DNA of 64,000 nucleotides from Pantoea cypripedii (lineage in GTDB: Bacteria; Pseudomonadota; Gammaproteobacteria; Enterobacterales; Enterobacteriaceae), in assembly GCF_011395035.1 (NCBI RefSeq), contig NZ_CP024768.1, positions 3,695,865-3,759,864 of the forward strand, written 5' to 3'. Under the pieces are notes generated by a model. It worked only from the letters and a program-made list of their open reading frames with translations, was not told the DNA's origin and did not search any database. Position 1 is the stretch's first letter. Each line of letters starts with the position of its first letter. Positions 54,892 to 62,629 of the stretch are shown here, piece by piece. Position numbers and translations under genes: made by a program.

Positions 54892-55160
54892 TTATTCCGG
54901 TTTCTGGGGCCAGCTGATATCCGGTGCTTTGCTGGTATTAATGGCCTGCACCGCCTGGATGTATTTCATCCATTCGGTAAGGCGGCTTTTATCATCGGCG
55001 TCACAGATAATGCCCAGCATCAGCTGTGTCTGTCATGCCTGCGTGGTGGTATTGGCACTGCTGATTAGCGTGGTTTTCTGTTTCTCAGCCTCTGCAACGT
55101 CGGCCTGCTTCTGTGCATCGGCATCCGTTACCCACGTTTCACAGTCCTATTGATCAAACC
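54892..55160 (-). pseudogene. Phage tail fibre assembly protein (Tfa) remnant
   Basis: On the minus strand the frame ending at 54892 reads CETWVTDADAQKQADVAEAE, then a TGA at 55033-55035 where relatives have Trp, then LMLGIICDADDKSRLTEWMK and YIQAVQAINTSKAPDISWPQ with KPE at the end. This is the C-terminal half of Tfa proteins. A second in-frame stop (TAG) lies just upstream of DCETW, again at a Trp position. The N-terminal half is not recognisable. It belongs to the lost prophage body. Confidence 0.75.
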
Positions 55161-55286
55161 CGGTTGTACGTTTTCCCGGCAGGAGAATACGTGTTGAGAA
55201 TGGAAAGTCTTCATTCAAGTGCCTGGCGACTAGATCAAAATCTTGGGCAAAGTCATCACTCGGACCGAGCTTTTTTAAGGTAGGTA

Positions 55287-56306
55287 ATGGCAGTTAGTAA
55301 ATGACCATCTGACAAATGGCAGGTGCAGATTTTCCCCAACGGACGCAACGGAAAGCGCATACGCCGCCAGTTTGCGACAAAAGGCGAAGCTCTGTCATAT
55401 GAGAAATACGTAAAAGAACAGGCTCAAGATAAGCCCTGGCTGGGAGAGAAGACAGATAAACGGTGAGTAATTGAGCTAGTTGAATTGCGGTTCAACACGC
55501 ATGGCATTACGTTGGCGGATGGGGAGAAGCGACGAACCACAATGGCATTCGCCTGCGAGGCGATGGGAAATCCACTCGCAACCGAGTTTAACGCGAAAAT
55601 TTTCGCGTCCTATCGCGAGCATCGGTTAAGCGGGAAGATCACTCGCTCCAGTCGAGTTAAGACTGTTACGCCTCGCACGGTAAATTTAGAGCTAGCGTAT
55701 TTCAGGGCGATGTTTAACGAACTGCGCCGATTGGATGAATGGACCGCACCCAATCCGTTAGAGAACGTGCGCGAGTTTAAGCTCAGTGAATCCGAGATGG
55801 CGTATCTCACCATCGAGGAAATTAGAATCCTTCTCACCGAGTGTGAGAACAGTCGCTCTAAAGATCTGACGACTATTGTGAAAGTCTGCCTGGCAACTGG
55901 TGTTCGATGGGGTGAGGCCGAAGGCTTGAAGGGAAGTCAAATCCGCGCCGGTCAGATCATCTACGTGAAAACTAAAGGCAAGAAAAACCGAGCGGTACCG
56001 ATAACTGAAAAATTACAGGCTGAACTGCCACAAAGCAGGAAAGCGCAGTTGCCCTTTAAACCATGCTATTCAGCTTTTAGGAAATCCATACAACGCGCAG
56101 GCATTGAGACACCGCCAGGCCAGCTAGCACATGTTTTACGGCATACCTTCGCTTCTCATTTCATGATGAACGACGGTAATATACTTGTGCTTCAGCGAAT
56201 ACCAGGGCACACAGATATCAAGGTAACGATGCGGTACGTACATTTTTCTCCGGATCATCTGTCAGAAGAGATTTCATTTAATCCATTGAATCAGTTTGAA
56301 ATATGA
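55287..56306 (+). pseudogene. P2-type tyrosine integrase with two in-frame stops
   Basis: From the ATG at 55287 the reading is MAVSK, stop (TGA 55302), PSDKWQVQIFPNGRNGKRIR and further arm-binding domain, stop (TGA 55464), then an open frame to 56306. The catalytic domain keeps Arg in ATGVRWGEAEGLK, Lys in TKGKKNRAVP, the HxxR box HVLRHTFASHF and the Tyr in MRYVHFSPDHL. A usual Leu before GH is Pro (QRIPGHT). The lone ORF at 55485 would lack the arm-binding domain. The protein is of the P2/186 integrase group, which often uses tRNA 3' ends. Confidence 0.85.
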
Positions 56307-56379
56307 AAGAAATAGAACCTTCACTGCACAAAAATTCATGATGATCATTTTAAAATAGGTATTTAGTAACGGAGGCAAC

Positions 56380-56994
56380 ATGCCGACTATCGGGGAAAGG
56401 GTTAAGTACGCAATAGATCACATGGAGCGAGGTGAGATTTATGCGGCATTAGAACACGCCTGTAATGCTCTTGATGTGACATCCCAGCGTTACTATGAGC
56501 AAAAAAACAGTAGCCGAAGACACTTCAAAAACATCATAAAAAAATATTCTTGGTTGATTGAGTTTATGGCACTTGGTGGAATAAATCTCGATGAAACCAT
56601 ATTCGACAACTTCCCAATCACTGATGGAGTACGTGAACCAATACTAAAACCAGATTTTTCAGACTTAATGTATCATGTTGTAAGGTGTGGTCTGGTTCAT
56701 AGTGATTCATTATCAGAGGGATTTTCTTTCCACAAAGAAGGAGCTGTACTTCTTGCAGAAAAAAATATCATATTCCCTGAAAAGGTAGTTTGGGGAATAC
56801 TTTCCATTTCTATATTTTGTCCAATAAACAAAGATGAAATTACCGCACCTGATTATTGGATAGGATTCTTCCAAAATAGGTTGGTCATAAACGATTTCTG
56901 GGGCAATGAGAGCATAGCACAGCACCTTGCAAACAGATATCCTCTCCCAAGAGTGACCTTGACTAATTTGTGCAACCTCAAAAACGATCAATGA
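56380..56994 (+). CDS. Cargo protein with HEPN-like RX4H motif, function unknown
   Basis: 204 residues, intact, with a strong RBS (GGAGG, 6 bases from ATG). Placed between integrase and right attachment repeat, a usual spot for phage cargo. The N-terminal 100 residues are helical; at the end of a long helix lies YHVVRCGLVHSDSL, with Arg102 and His107 spaced as in the RX4-6H motif of HEPN domains, many of which are RNases in defence or toxin systems. The second half is beta-rich (EGAVLLAEKNIIFPEKVVWG, YWIGFFQNRLVINDFWG). Low GC. The HEPN reading rests on one motif and could be chance. Confidence 0.65.
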   Translation: MPTIGERVKYAIDHMERGEIYAALEHACNALDVTSQRYYEQKNSSRRHFKNIIKKYSWLIEFMALGGINLDETIFDNFPITDGVREPILKPDFSDLMYHVVRCGLVHSDSLSEGFSFHKEGAVLLAEKNIIFPEKVVWGILSISIFCPINKDEITAPDYWIGFFQNRLVINDFWGNESIAQHLANRYPLPRVTLTNLCNLKNDQ

Positions 56995-57116
56995 GTTGAA
57001 GGGAATGGCAGCAAAGTGGCAGCAGAGCGCAACGCTATGTGCCACTTTTCATCACTATTCGGCCTAAAGAAAATATAAAAATCAGTAAGTTACTGATTTA
57101 ACTCACTTCAAATTAG

Positions 57117-57168
57117 GACTAATAATCGCTTGGTCGCTGGTTCAAACCCAGCAGGGGCCATCAAATTT
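57117..57168 (+). repeat. Attachment repeat, right end (att right)
   Basis: Contains the 39-bp core (57122-57160) identical to the tRNA 3' half, with GACT before and CAAATTT after, each one mismatch away from the tRNA copy. It cannot form a tRNA because the 5' half is missing. Confidence 0.92.
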
Positions 57169-57375
57169 CAAGATCTAAACCCGTCATTAGAAACGCCACA
57201 GCAGATGTCTTTATCTTTTTCACAGGAAGTTTATTTTTTATCTCGTTTTCGTCTATACAATCGTGTGATAAACATGCTTTTAACAACCGCAGTTCATAAT
57301 TAATTTCTTCTTTTATAATATCGTCATTGTTATAAAATAATCATCAAGCCACCTCAGGATTAGACTATATCCTTA
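57161..57375 (-). pseudogene. C-terminal gene remnant ending at the right attachment repeat
   Basis: On the minus strand an open frame of 59 codons (57161-57340) reads like protein: IIKEEINYELRLLKACLSHD ... KKIKTSAVAFLMTGLDLEI, with its TGA beginning one base after the repeat core. A second frame just upstream gives RWLDDY, so one frameshift may separate them. No start. AT-rich. Perhaps the end of a gene from an earlier element that used the same site. From 57376 to 57667 I see only AT-rich DNA and a 24-codon ORF (57538-57612) without RBS. Confidence 0.35.
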
Positions 57376-57667
57376 CGGGTTAAAAGTCCTATTCAAAATG
57401 GCACTTACAAATCTTGTCTGTTATTTATTTGCGCAATCCCTTTATTGCTGACATTGCTCTATCCAATCAAGCGGTTATATTTTGTAGAAAATACGAACCC
57501 GAAGAATAGGAATATTCTTTCAGCAATGTTCTAAATAATGACATATGAAGAAATAGAAAAATCAACCCAACTCAAATTCACAGATATGATTAATGAGATA
57601 GCTGTTGAATAAAGCATCACACCTGGTTAATATTCCACCACACACAAAAACATGAAAAGGAATTCAT

Positions 57668-58212
57668 ATGCGCCATAATCGTAATTATACCCCACACCTC
57701 TTGTATTTATCCTCATCTGTCGATGTATTTGGAACCAATAATCCCGACGCGGTGAAAACAATTCAACGCCTGATAGATAACGCCGGATATCATGTAGCTA
57801 CTGGCCGTACTCTTCAAGTCAATCGCCGCTGCGACACCGCGACTGTAGAAGCGATACGCTGGTATCAGCTGCTGTTAAACATGTCACCAAGCGGTTTAAT
57901 TCAACCTACTTAAACCTGGTTCATTAAAGCGTTAAGTGAAGCAACTTCGCCTCACTGGCGGCCTCGTAACATTTCCGGGCCGTTAAAAGTTCAAGTCAGA
58001 CTTTTTGAAATTGCCTACCAGGAAAAACGTGACTATGGAAAGAGGGTATATTCACGCAACTCCAGGCACGTCAGGGCAACAATACGGCCTCTAAAATGGT
58101 TGAGATTATGGCGTCTGGAAACAATCGTCATAACATCATCAAATACATTGAAGACAACTTAATGCCATTTGACCCAAGAAGAAATCAATCCAGAATCAGG
58201 TATCTGAAATGA
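57668..58212 (+). pseudogene. Peptidoglycan-binding protein, broken (probable cell-wall effector remnant)
   Basis: A good RBS (AAAGGA) and ATG start MRHNRNYTPHLLYLSSSVDV. Residues 25-80 look like a PG_binding_1 domain (AVKTIQRLIDNAGYHV, TATVEAIRWYQLLLNMSPSG). A TAA at 57911 interrupts; the same frame continues TWFIKALSEATSPHWRPRNI to about 58038. Then one base is missing in the A run 58039-58041, after which EGIFTQLQARQGNNTASKMV and NIIKYIEDNLMPFDPRRNQS lead to a TGA at 58210-58212, which overlaps the next ATG. The middle seems too short to hold a muramidase domain, so an internal deletion is likely too. By context a lysozyme-like effector for interbacterial use; this is inference. Confidence 0.65.
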
Positions 58213-58661
58213 AAATCTTTTTAGCAACACAGATTAGCATGCTGCTTCTCTACACGGGTTATGCTCCCGCTAATCAGCAACCGATTGATATTTCTTCCAA
58301 TATTGATGTCAATATTTGCATTTCAAAATTCGGCGAAAATAATGATGAGTGTTTAGATAAAATTACTAAAAAATCAGATGAAACGTTAAATCAGGCTTAC
58401 GAAAAAAAACTTAAAGAGATTAAATCCCTGGACTATACCCAATGGTGGATGGGAAATAAGGAACAAAAACGTGTGATGATCACTAAATTCAAATCCAGTC
58501 AAAATATCTGGATAAATTACAGAGAGACCTTTTGCCAGTCTGCCACTACCAGCGCTCAAAGCACACATAATTTAGGAAATGCAATAACAGCCTGCACTCT
58601 CAATATGAACGCCAGGCGTATTGAAGAAATCAGCCTCATCAATCCAGATATCGCCGACTGA
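58209..58661 (+). CDS. LprI-type (DUF1311) secreted protein, probable lysozyme inhibitor/immunity, copy 1
   Basis: 150 residues with a signal peptide (1-21, ISMLLLYTGYAPAN). The LprI pattern is present: two Cys near the start (ICISKFGENNDECLDK), a helix with LNQAYEKKLKEI, then the QNIWINYRETFCQSA core and a last Cys in ITACTLNMNARRIEEI. LprI of Mycobacterium binds and inhibits lysozyme. It overlaps the broken wall-binding gene by ATGA, the layout expected of an immunity gene behind its effector. It has been kept intact while the effector decayed. Confidence 0.75.
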   Translation: MKIFLATQISMLLLYTGYAPANQQPIDISSNIDVNICISKFGENNDECLDKITKKSDETLNQAYEKKLKEIKSLDYTQWWMGNKEQKRVMITKFKSSQNIWINYRETFCQSATTSAQSTHNLGNAITACTLNMNARRIEEISLINPDIAD

Positions 58662-58753
58662 ACTTATGGAGGGGGGTAGGTATCAGCCCTCTTCACATCA
58701 CCCAATCCGCTCCTCAGCAATGCCTAAACCACCACCTGGTACTCTTGATGCAT

Positions 58754-58884
58754 AAAACACCGATCTTTCTTAAATTTGTGATCTGCCTCACGTTCCATTA
58801 AACTATACTAAGGTACAGTTAACCCAAGTATTTCCCTGGTGTTGGCCTAATTTGGCATCCCCTCTTCCGAGGGGATTTTTTTAA
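58754..58884 (+). repeat. Direct repeat unit, copy 1 (candidate sRNA gene)
   Basis: Starts AAAACACCGATCTTTCTTAA, has the inverted repeat ACTATAC-TAAG-GTACAGT (one mismatch), then the well-kept block TTTCCCTGGTGTTGGCCTAA and TTTGGCATCCCC with a terminator at the end. It lies between the two LprI-type genes. The rest of the 470-bp gap (58662-59133) shows no gene. Confidence 0.85.
58857..58882 (+). terminator. Intrinsic terminator of repeat unit copy 1
   Basis: ATCCCCTC-TT-CCGAGGGGAT stem followed by TTTTTTT. The loop differs by one base from copies 2 and 3 (CTTC for CGTC) while the stem is kept. Confidence 0.85.
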
Positions 58885-59133
58885 CGTCACACATACCTAA
58901 AAGCAGAGCCTTCAGCCATATCTGCCCCAATTCAATCACCAATTCCGGCGTAAACCAGCCACGCTTTCCGATTTAATCCGACAGCGATTACCGATATAAA
59001 CCGTTCATTTTCACAACGCCAGGTCATTGTTTCAAGCTGCTATTGATGGCAGAACCGCTTTGATATCGCATATAAAAAACAGTCCGATATATATGACTTA
59101 CGAGCCTCACAGAAACAGAATAAGGTATCTTCA

Positions 59134-59583
59134 GTGAAAAAAGCCATCATCCTTATCATCACCTTGATTGTTCCTGTAGCAGCATATGCAGAACTTTCAT
59201 CAGGGCCTGAACGTGATACCTGCTTCAGGCAAAATAGTAGTATCCCGGCTGCGTATAACTGCCTATCAACCCAAAAAGATGCCAGCAGCAAAAAATTGGA
59301 TGAACTTATATCCGAAACGGTCAAACGGATAAAAGCCAATAATGTTGGGCCTTTTAACGGAAAAGAAGAGAACAATGAGACTTCGGGCGAAGTATATAGC
59401 CAGCGTTTTCTGGAGGCACAACAACAATGGAAAACCTACCGGAACGAACTTTGTCTCTCGGTTGCCACAGAACTGAATGAAGACTCTTATGATTATCAAT
59501 CCTACATTGACCAGTGCCAGATAAACTTGAATAAGAATCACGCGAGTGAAATCAAACAGATGGGATTACCACCCACCACCTGA
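59134..59583 (+). CDS. LprI-type (DUF1311) secreted protein, copy 2
   Basis: 149 residues; the start codon is GTG (RBS weak, CTTCAGTG). Signal peptide 1-19 (AIILIITLIVPVAAYA), then ERDTCFRQNSSIPAAYNCLS, a long helix and the family core QQQWKTYRNELCLSV with a last Cys in YIDQCQINLNKNHASEI. It shares the fold pattern with copy 1 but little identity, so it is not a recent duplicate. It has no effector gene of its own, which fits an orphan immunity or anti-lysozyme role. It is followed by repeat unit copy 2. Confidence 0.7.
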   Translation: MKKAIILIITLIVPVAAYAELSSGPERDTCFRQNSSIPAAYNCLSTQKDASSKKLDELISETVKRIKANNVGPFNGKEENNETSGEVYSQRFLEAQQQWKTYRNELCLSVATELNEDSYDYQSYIDQCQINLNKNHASEIKQMGLPPTT

Positions 59584-59623
59584 AGTTGAGGTATAGGGAG
59601 TCATAGCCTGACACAGTGATGAA

Positions 59624-59758
59624 AAAAACACCGATCTTTCTCAAATTTATGATCTACCTCACATTCCCGCAAACTATACCAAGGTATAGTTTATTCAAGT
59701 ATTTCCCTGGTGTTGGCCTAATTTGGCATCCCCTCGTCCGAGGGGATTTTTTTAACTT
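59624..59758 (+). repeat. Direct repeat unit, copy 2 (candidate sRNA gene)
   Basis: Closest to the consensus: AAAAACACCGATCTTTCTCA, perfect palindrome AAACTATACC-AAGGTATAGTTT, then TATTTCCCTGGTGTTGGCCT and the terminator. A -10-like TATAGT (59685) sits in the right arm of the palindrome, without a good -35. Short frames crossing it (59616 on) look accidental. Confidence 0.85.
59728..59753 (+). terminator. Intrinsic terminator of repeat unit copy 2
   Basis: ATCCCCTCG/CGAGGGGAT stem with a tight loop and TTTTTTT. Confidence 0.88.
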
Positions 59759-59884
59759 CAGACAACCCAAAGACTCACACCCGCAATATCTCCGTATTGT
59801 CTTAACCATCCGCTTTACTGCATCCTGGATTGGCATATCTGTGTATCAGACAGGCTGAAATGCCTGCCTGCAAACCAATCATCA

Positions 59885-59994
59885 TTTTTATGATCCACCT
59901 CACATCTCACCAAACTATACCAAGGTACAGTTTGTTCAAGTTTTTCCCTGGTGTTGGCCTGATTTGGCATCCCCTCGTCCGAGGGGATTTTTTT
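59885..59994 (+). repeat. Direct repeat unit, copy 3 (candidate sRNA gene, next to ddlA)
   Basis: Shorter at the left (begins TTTTTATGATCCACCTCACA), then AAACTATACC-AAGGTACAGTTT, TTTTTCCCTGGTGTTGGCCT and the terminator. It ends 112 bp before ddlA. The DNA between copy 2 and copy 3 resembles the DNA between copy 3 and ddlA (CCGTATTGTCTTAACCATCC against CCGTGGTATCTTACCCATTC), so the unit seems to have been duplicated together with its right flank. Confidence 0.85.
59969..59994 (+). terminator. Intrinsic terminator of repeat unit copy 3
   Basis: Same stem as copy 2 (ATCCCCTCG/CGAGGGGAT) with seven T. It insulates ddlA from upstream transcription. Confidence 0.88.
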
Positions 59995-60106
59995 GGCGTT
60001 TCAGCCACCCACCTCACTCCCTGATGACATCAATTACCCGCTATGTCCGCTCCATCCGCCCCGTGGTATCTTACCCATTCGCTTTACCGCAATCGGACAA
60101 AAAACA

Positions 60107-61201
60107 ATGGCAAAACAGCGCGTGGGAATCATTTTTGGTGGAAAGACGGCCGAACATGAAGTGTCATTACAATCAGCAAAAAACATTCTTGAGGCTATCG
60201 ATAAAAGCAAATTCGAGGTGGTATTGCTGGGTATCGATAAGCAGGGTGAATGGCATCTGAACGATGCATCCGGGTTTCTGCTTAATGCGGAAAATCCCGC
60301 ATTAATAGCGCTTAATCGCTCCGGTGAGAATGTGGCACTGGTTCCTGGCCAGGCATCGCAGCAGCTGATCACCCGCCACAACGCCCATCCCCTGTCGCAG
60401 GTCGACGTCATTTTCCCGATTGTGCATGGCACGCTGGGCGAGGATGGTTCGCTACAGGGCCTGCTGCGCATGGCTAACCTGCCATTTGTCGGTTCGGGTG
60501 TGCTGGGTTCAGCCGTGAGTATGGACAAAGATTTCACCAAGCGTCTGCTGCGCGATGCCGGACTGAATGTCGCGCCGTGGGTCAGCATCACCCAGGCACA
60601 GCGCGCCCAGCTTGATGTGCAGGCGCTGGTCAATCGTTTTGGTCTGCCGCTGTTTATCAAACCAGCGAATCAGGGTTCCTCGGTAGGTGTCAGTAAAGTC
60701 AGCCATATTGAGGAGTTAGCGGCTGCACTTGACCTTGCCTTTACCTTTGACCGCAAAGTCCTGATTGAGCAAGGCATTAAAGGTCGCGAGATCGAATGTG
60801 CGGTGCTGGGTAATGACGACCCCGTCGCCAGCCCCTGTGGTGAAGTGGTGGTGCACGATGAGTTTTACTCGTATGACACCAAATACATCAGCGAGAACGG
60901 TGCGCAGGTGGTCGTGCCCGCCGCGATCAGTGCTGAAGATAGCGAAGCGATCCGTGCCGTGGCGCTGAAAGCCTTTCAGGCGCTGGAATGCAGCGGTATG
61001 GCGCGAGTGGATGTGTTCCTCACGGAAGGCGGAGAGATCATCGTTAATGAAGTCAATACGTTGCCCGGCTTCACTAACATCAGCATGTATCCGAAGTTAT
61101 GGCAGGCGGCAGGTCTGGGCTACAGCGCGCTGATTACCCGTCTGATTGAGCTGGCGCTGGAACGCCATCAGCAAAGCAGCGCACTGAAAAGCAGCGTGTA
61201 A
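60107..61201 (+). CDS. ddlA: D-alanine--D-alanine ligase A
   Basis: ATP-grasp ligase that makes the D-Ala-D-Ala dipeptide of peptidoglycan. It has 364 residues, the DdlA length (DdlB is about 306). The start at 60107 (MAKQRVGIIFGGKTAEHEVS) matches relatives; an upstream frame reaching into repeat copy 3 is spurious. Key parts: Glu in AEHEVS, the ATP Lys in LFIKPANQGSSVGVSKV, DEFYSYDTKYISENG and the metal site RVDVFLTEGGEIIVNEVNTL-type end, where EVNTLPGFT is kept. Its Tyr in FYSYD is the normal D-Ala-specific residue. Confidence 0.95.
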   Translation: MAKQRVGIIFGGKTAEHEVSLQSAKNILEAIDKSKFEVVLLGIDKQGEWHLNDASGFLLNAENPALIALNRSGENVALVPGQASQQLITRHNAHPLSQVDVIFPIVHGTLGEDGSLQGLLRMANLPFVGSGVLGSAVSMDKDFTKRLLRDAGLNVAPWVSITQAQRAQLDVQALVNRFGLPLFIKPANQGSSVGVSKVSHIEELAAALDLAFTFDRKVLIEQGIKGREIECAVLGNDDPVASPCGEVVVHDEFYSYDTKYISENGAQVVVPAAISAEDSEAIRAVALKAFQALECSGMARVDVFLTEGGEIIVNEVNTLPGFTNISMYPKLWQAAGLGYSALITRLIELALERHQQSSALKSSV

Positions 61202-61204
61202 ATA

Positions 61205-62629
61205 TCAGGCGACGTCATTCACCATCGGGCGAGGCTCAACGGCTGGCGAAGTTTGATTGCGGCCGTTGCGCTTTGAAAGGTAAAGGTTCTTATCTGCCGC
61301 CGAAATCAGGCGGTTAATGACCCCCTGCCACTCACGCTCGTTCACCGCACTGCCATGCGCCAGCCCAAGGCTGCCGGTGATCGTAACGGTGTTGCCTTGC
61401 AACCAGAACTTATCTTTGACCATCGACTGGCGAATCGCTTCGGCCAGTTGATATAGCTGGGTGTAGCTGTAGTCAAACACCACCACCACAAATTCTTCGC
61501 CGCCAAAACGGCAAACCAGCCCACGATTGTTCACCACATCCTGAATACGCCGGGCAATTTCTTCCAGCACGCCATCACCGGCATCATGACCAAAGTTGTC
61601 GTTAATTGCCTTGAAGTAGTCAACATCCAGCATCACGACTCCGGCTACACGATGCAGCGAGAAAGGCTCCTGGCGCAGATTTTCATACAAGCCAGAACGT
61701 GACAACAGCTGGGTGAGGAAATCAAAATTGGCGCGCAGTGACAGCCGTTGATTCAGCTGGCGAATGGCATCCATGCTGACGGCCACCAGCAACGGGCTGA
61801 TAGTGATAGTCGCGACACCCAGTCGTACCGAGGTGAGATGGCTGATCGGCAGCAAGGCATCATCGCCCTGAATATTCATCACGCCGTGAGAAACCAGGAT
61901 GATCTCGGTGATCCCGGTGAGCAAAAGGACCAGGCTGGTGATCGGAATCGGCAGCACAATCGCACACCAGATCAATGCCGGAACCGGGAAAGTCAGGCTA
62001 CCCGCCCCGCCAATCATCGCGCCGATGGTCAGAGACAACACCACGCCAATCAGCGGCAGCAGCTTGCTGGGATGTAATAACGAACGCCAGGCGACAGTAC
62101 GCAACGGGCGCGCCAGCAGCACCGGCAGCAGCATCAGCGACGTGGAGAATTGCTCGCTGAACCAATCCCCCCAGGCGGTAACAAAACGCGCGTTAAAATC
62201 CACCTCCTGCGCCCAGGCTCCCCAGGTCGCACAGGACAGCGCGGCCAGCAGACAGGCGGGGAAAATACGCATGGCATTGATCACCCGGCTATTGGCCGAT
62301 GGGGGCAGAAGATGCTTAATCAGCATGCTTACCGCCACCAGAATAAACAGGATATTGGCTACATTGAGGGTCACGGCGGGCAACGCCCAGCCAGAGAACA
62401 CCGTATCGTTAAACACCATCGCTACAAAACAGACGACGTAACTTGAGATACGATGCAAAAAAGGATTGCGCACCATCAGCCCGGCAATCAGCGCGTTGAC
62501 TGGCCAGAACAGCGACAGCTCCTGCGGCACACGCAAATGGCTGCCAATAAAGCAGAAAAACAGCGTGATGAGGAACAGCGAGAGAGCATTCTTTTTAAAA
62601 TTATTCTCTGCAAACAGCTTAACGCGCAT
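61205..62629 (-). CDS. MASE1-like membrane diguanylate cyclase (GGDEF)
   Basis: Makes cyclic di-GMP, the biofilm/motility messenger. It has 474 residues from the ATG at 62629 (MRVKLFAENNFKKNALSLF), with AGGG upstream; an in-frame ATG 19 codons earlier lacks support. About eight membrane helices fill 14-290, in the manner of a MASE1 sensor. The GGDEF domain follows (from about 315): DFLTQLLSRSGLYENL, LDVDYFKAINDNFGHDAGDG and the active-site RFGGEEF. There is no RxxD inhibitory site five residues ahead of GGEEF (the bases there read NRGLVC). No EAL domain. It converges with ddlA, only 3 bp apart. Confidence 0.9.
   Translation of the reverse strand: MRVKLFAENNFKKNALSLFLITLFFCFIGSHLRVPQELSLFWPVNALIAGLMVRNPFLHRISSYVVCFVAMVFNDTVFSGWALPAVTLNVANILFILVAVSMLIKHLLPPSANSRVINAMRIFPACLLAALSCATWGAWAQEVDFNARFVTAWGDWFSEQFSTSLMLLPVLLARPLRTVAWRSLLHPSKLLPLIGVVLSLTIGAMIGGAGSLTFPVPALIWCAIVLPIPITSLVLLLTGITEIILVSHGVMNIQGDDALLPISHLTSVRLGVATITISPLLVAVSMDAIRQLNQRLSLRANFDFLTQLLSRSGLYENLRQEPFSLHRVAGVVMLDVDYFKAINDNFGHDAGDGVLEEIARRIQDVVNNRGLVCRFGGEEFVVVVFDYSYTQLYQLAEAIRQSMVKDKFWLQGNTVTITGSLGLAHGSAVNEREWQGVINRLISAADKNLYLSKRNGRNQTSPAVEPRPMVNDVA

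Larger units (their letters stand above)
53372..57160 (+). mobile_element. Decayed P2-like integrative element in tRNA-Ile2
   Basis: About 3.8 kb between the direct repeats. It contains a broken two-gene module, a tail-fibre-assembly remnant, a P2-type integrase with two stop codons and an intact cargo ORF. Base composition changes sharply from the flanking core genes (AT-rich, A/T runs). The first 450 bp after the tRNA terminator hold no gene I trust. Most of the phage body is missing, so this is a deleted prophage or a satellite that lost its core. It cannot move without an outside integrase. Confidence 0.85.

Noticed and set aside
57538..57612. 24-codon ORF MTYEEIEKS...
   Set aside because: No ribosome site and no partner; too short to support.
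59616..59858. Short ORFs starting inside repeat copies 2 and 3 (also 59830-60024)
   Set aside because: They run through palindrome and terminator sequence and differ between copies by frame; the repeat is better explained as non-coding.
59993..60106. Upstream extension of ddlA by 38 codons
   Set aside because: It begins in the terminator of repeat copy 3 and has no match to DdlA N-termini, which start at MAKQRVG-like sequence.
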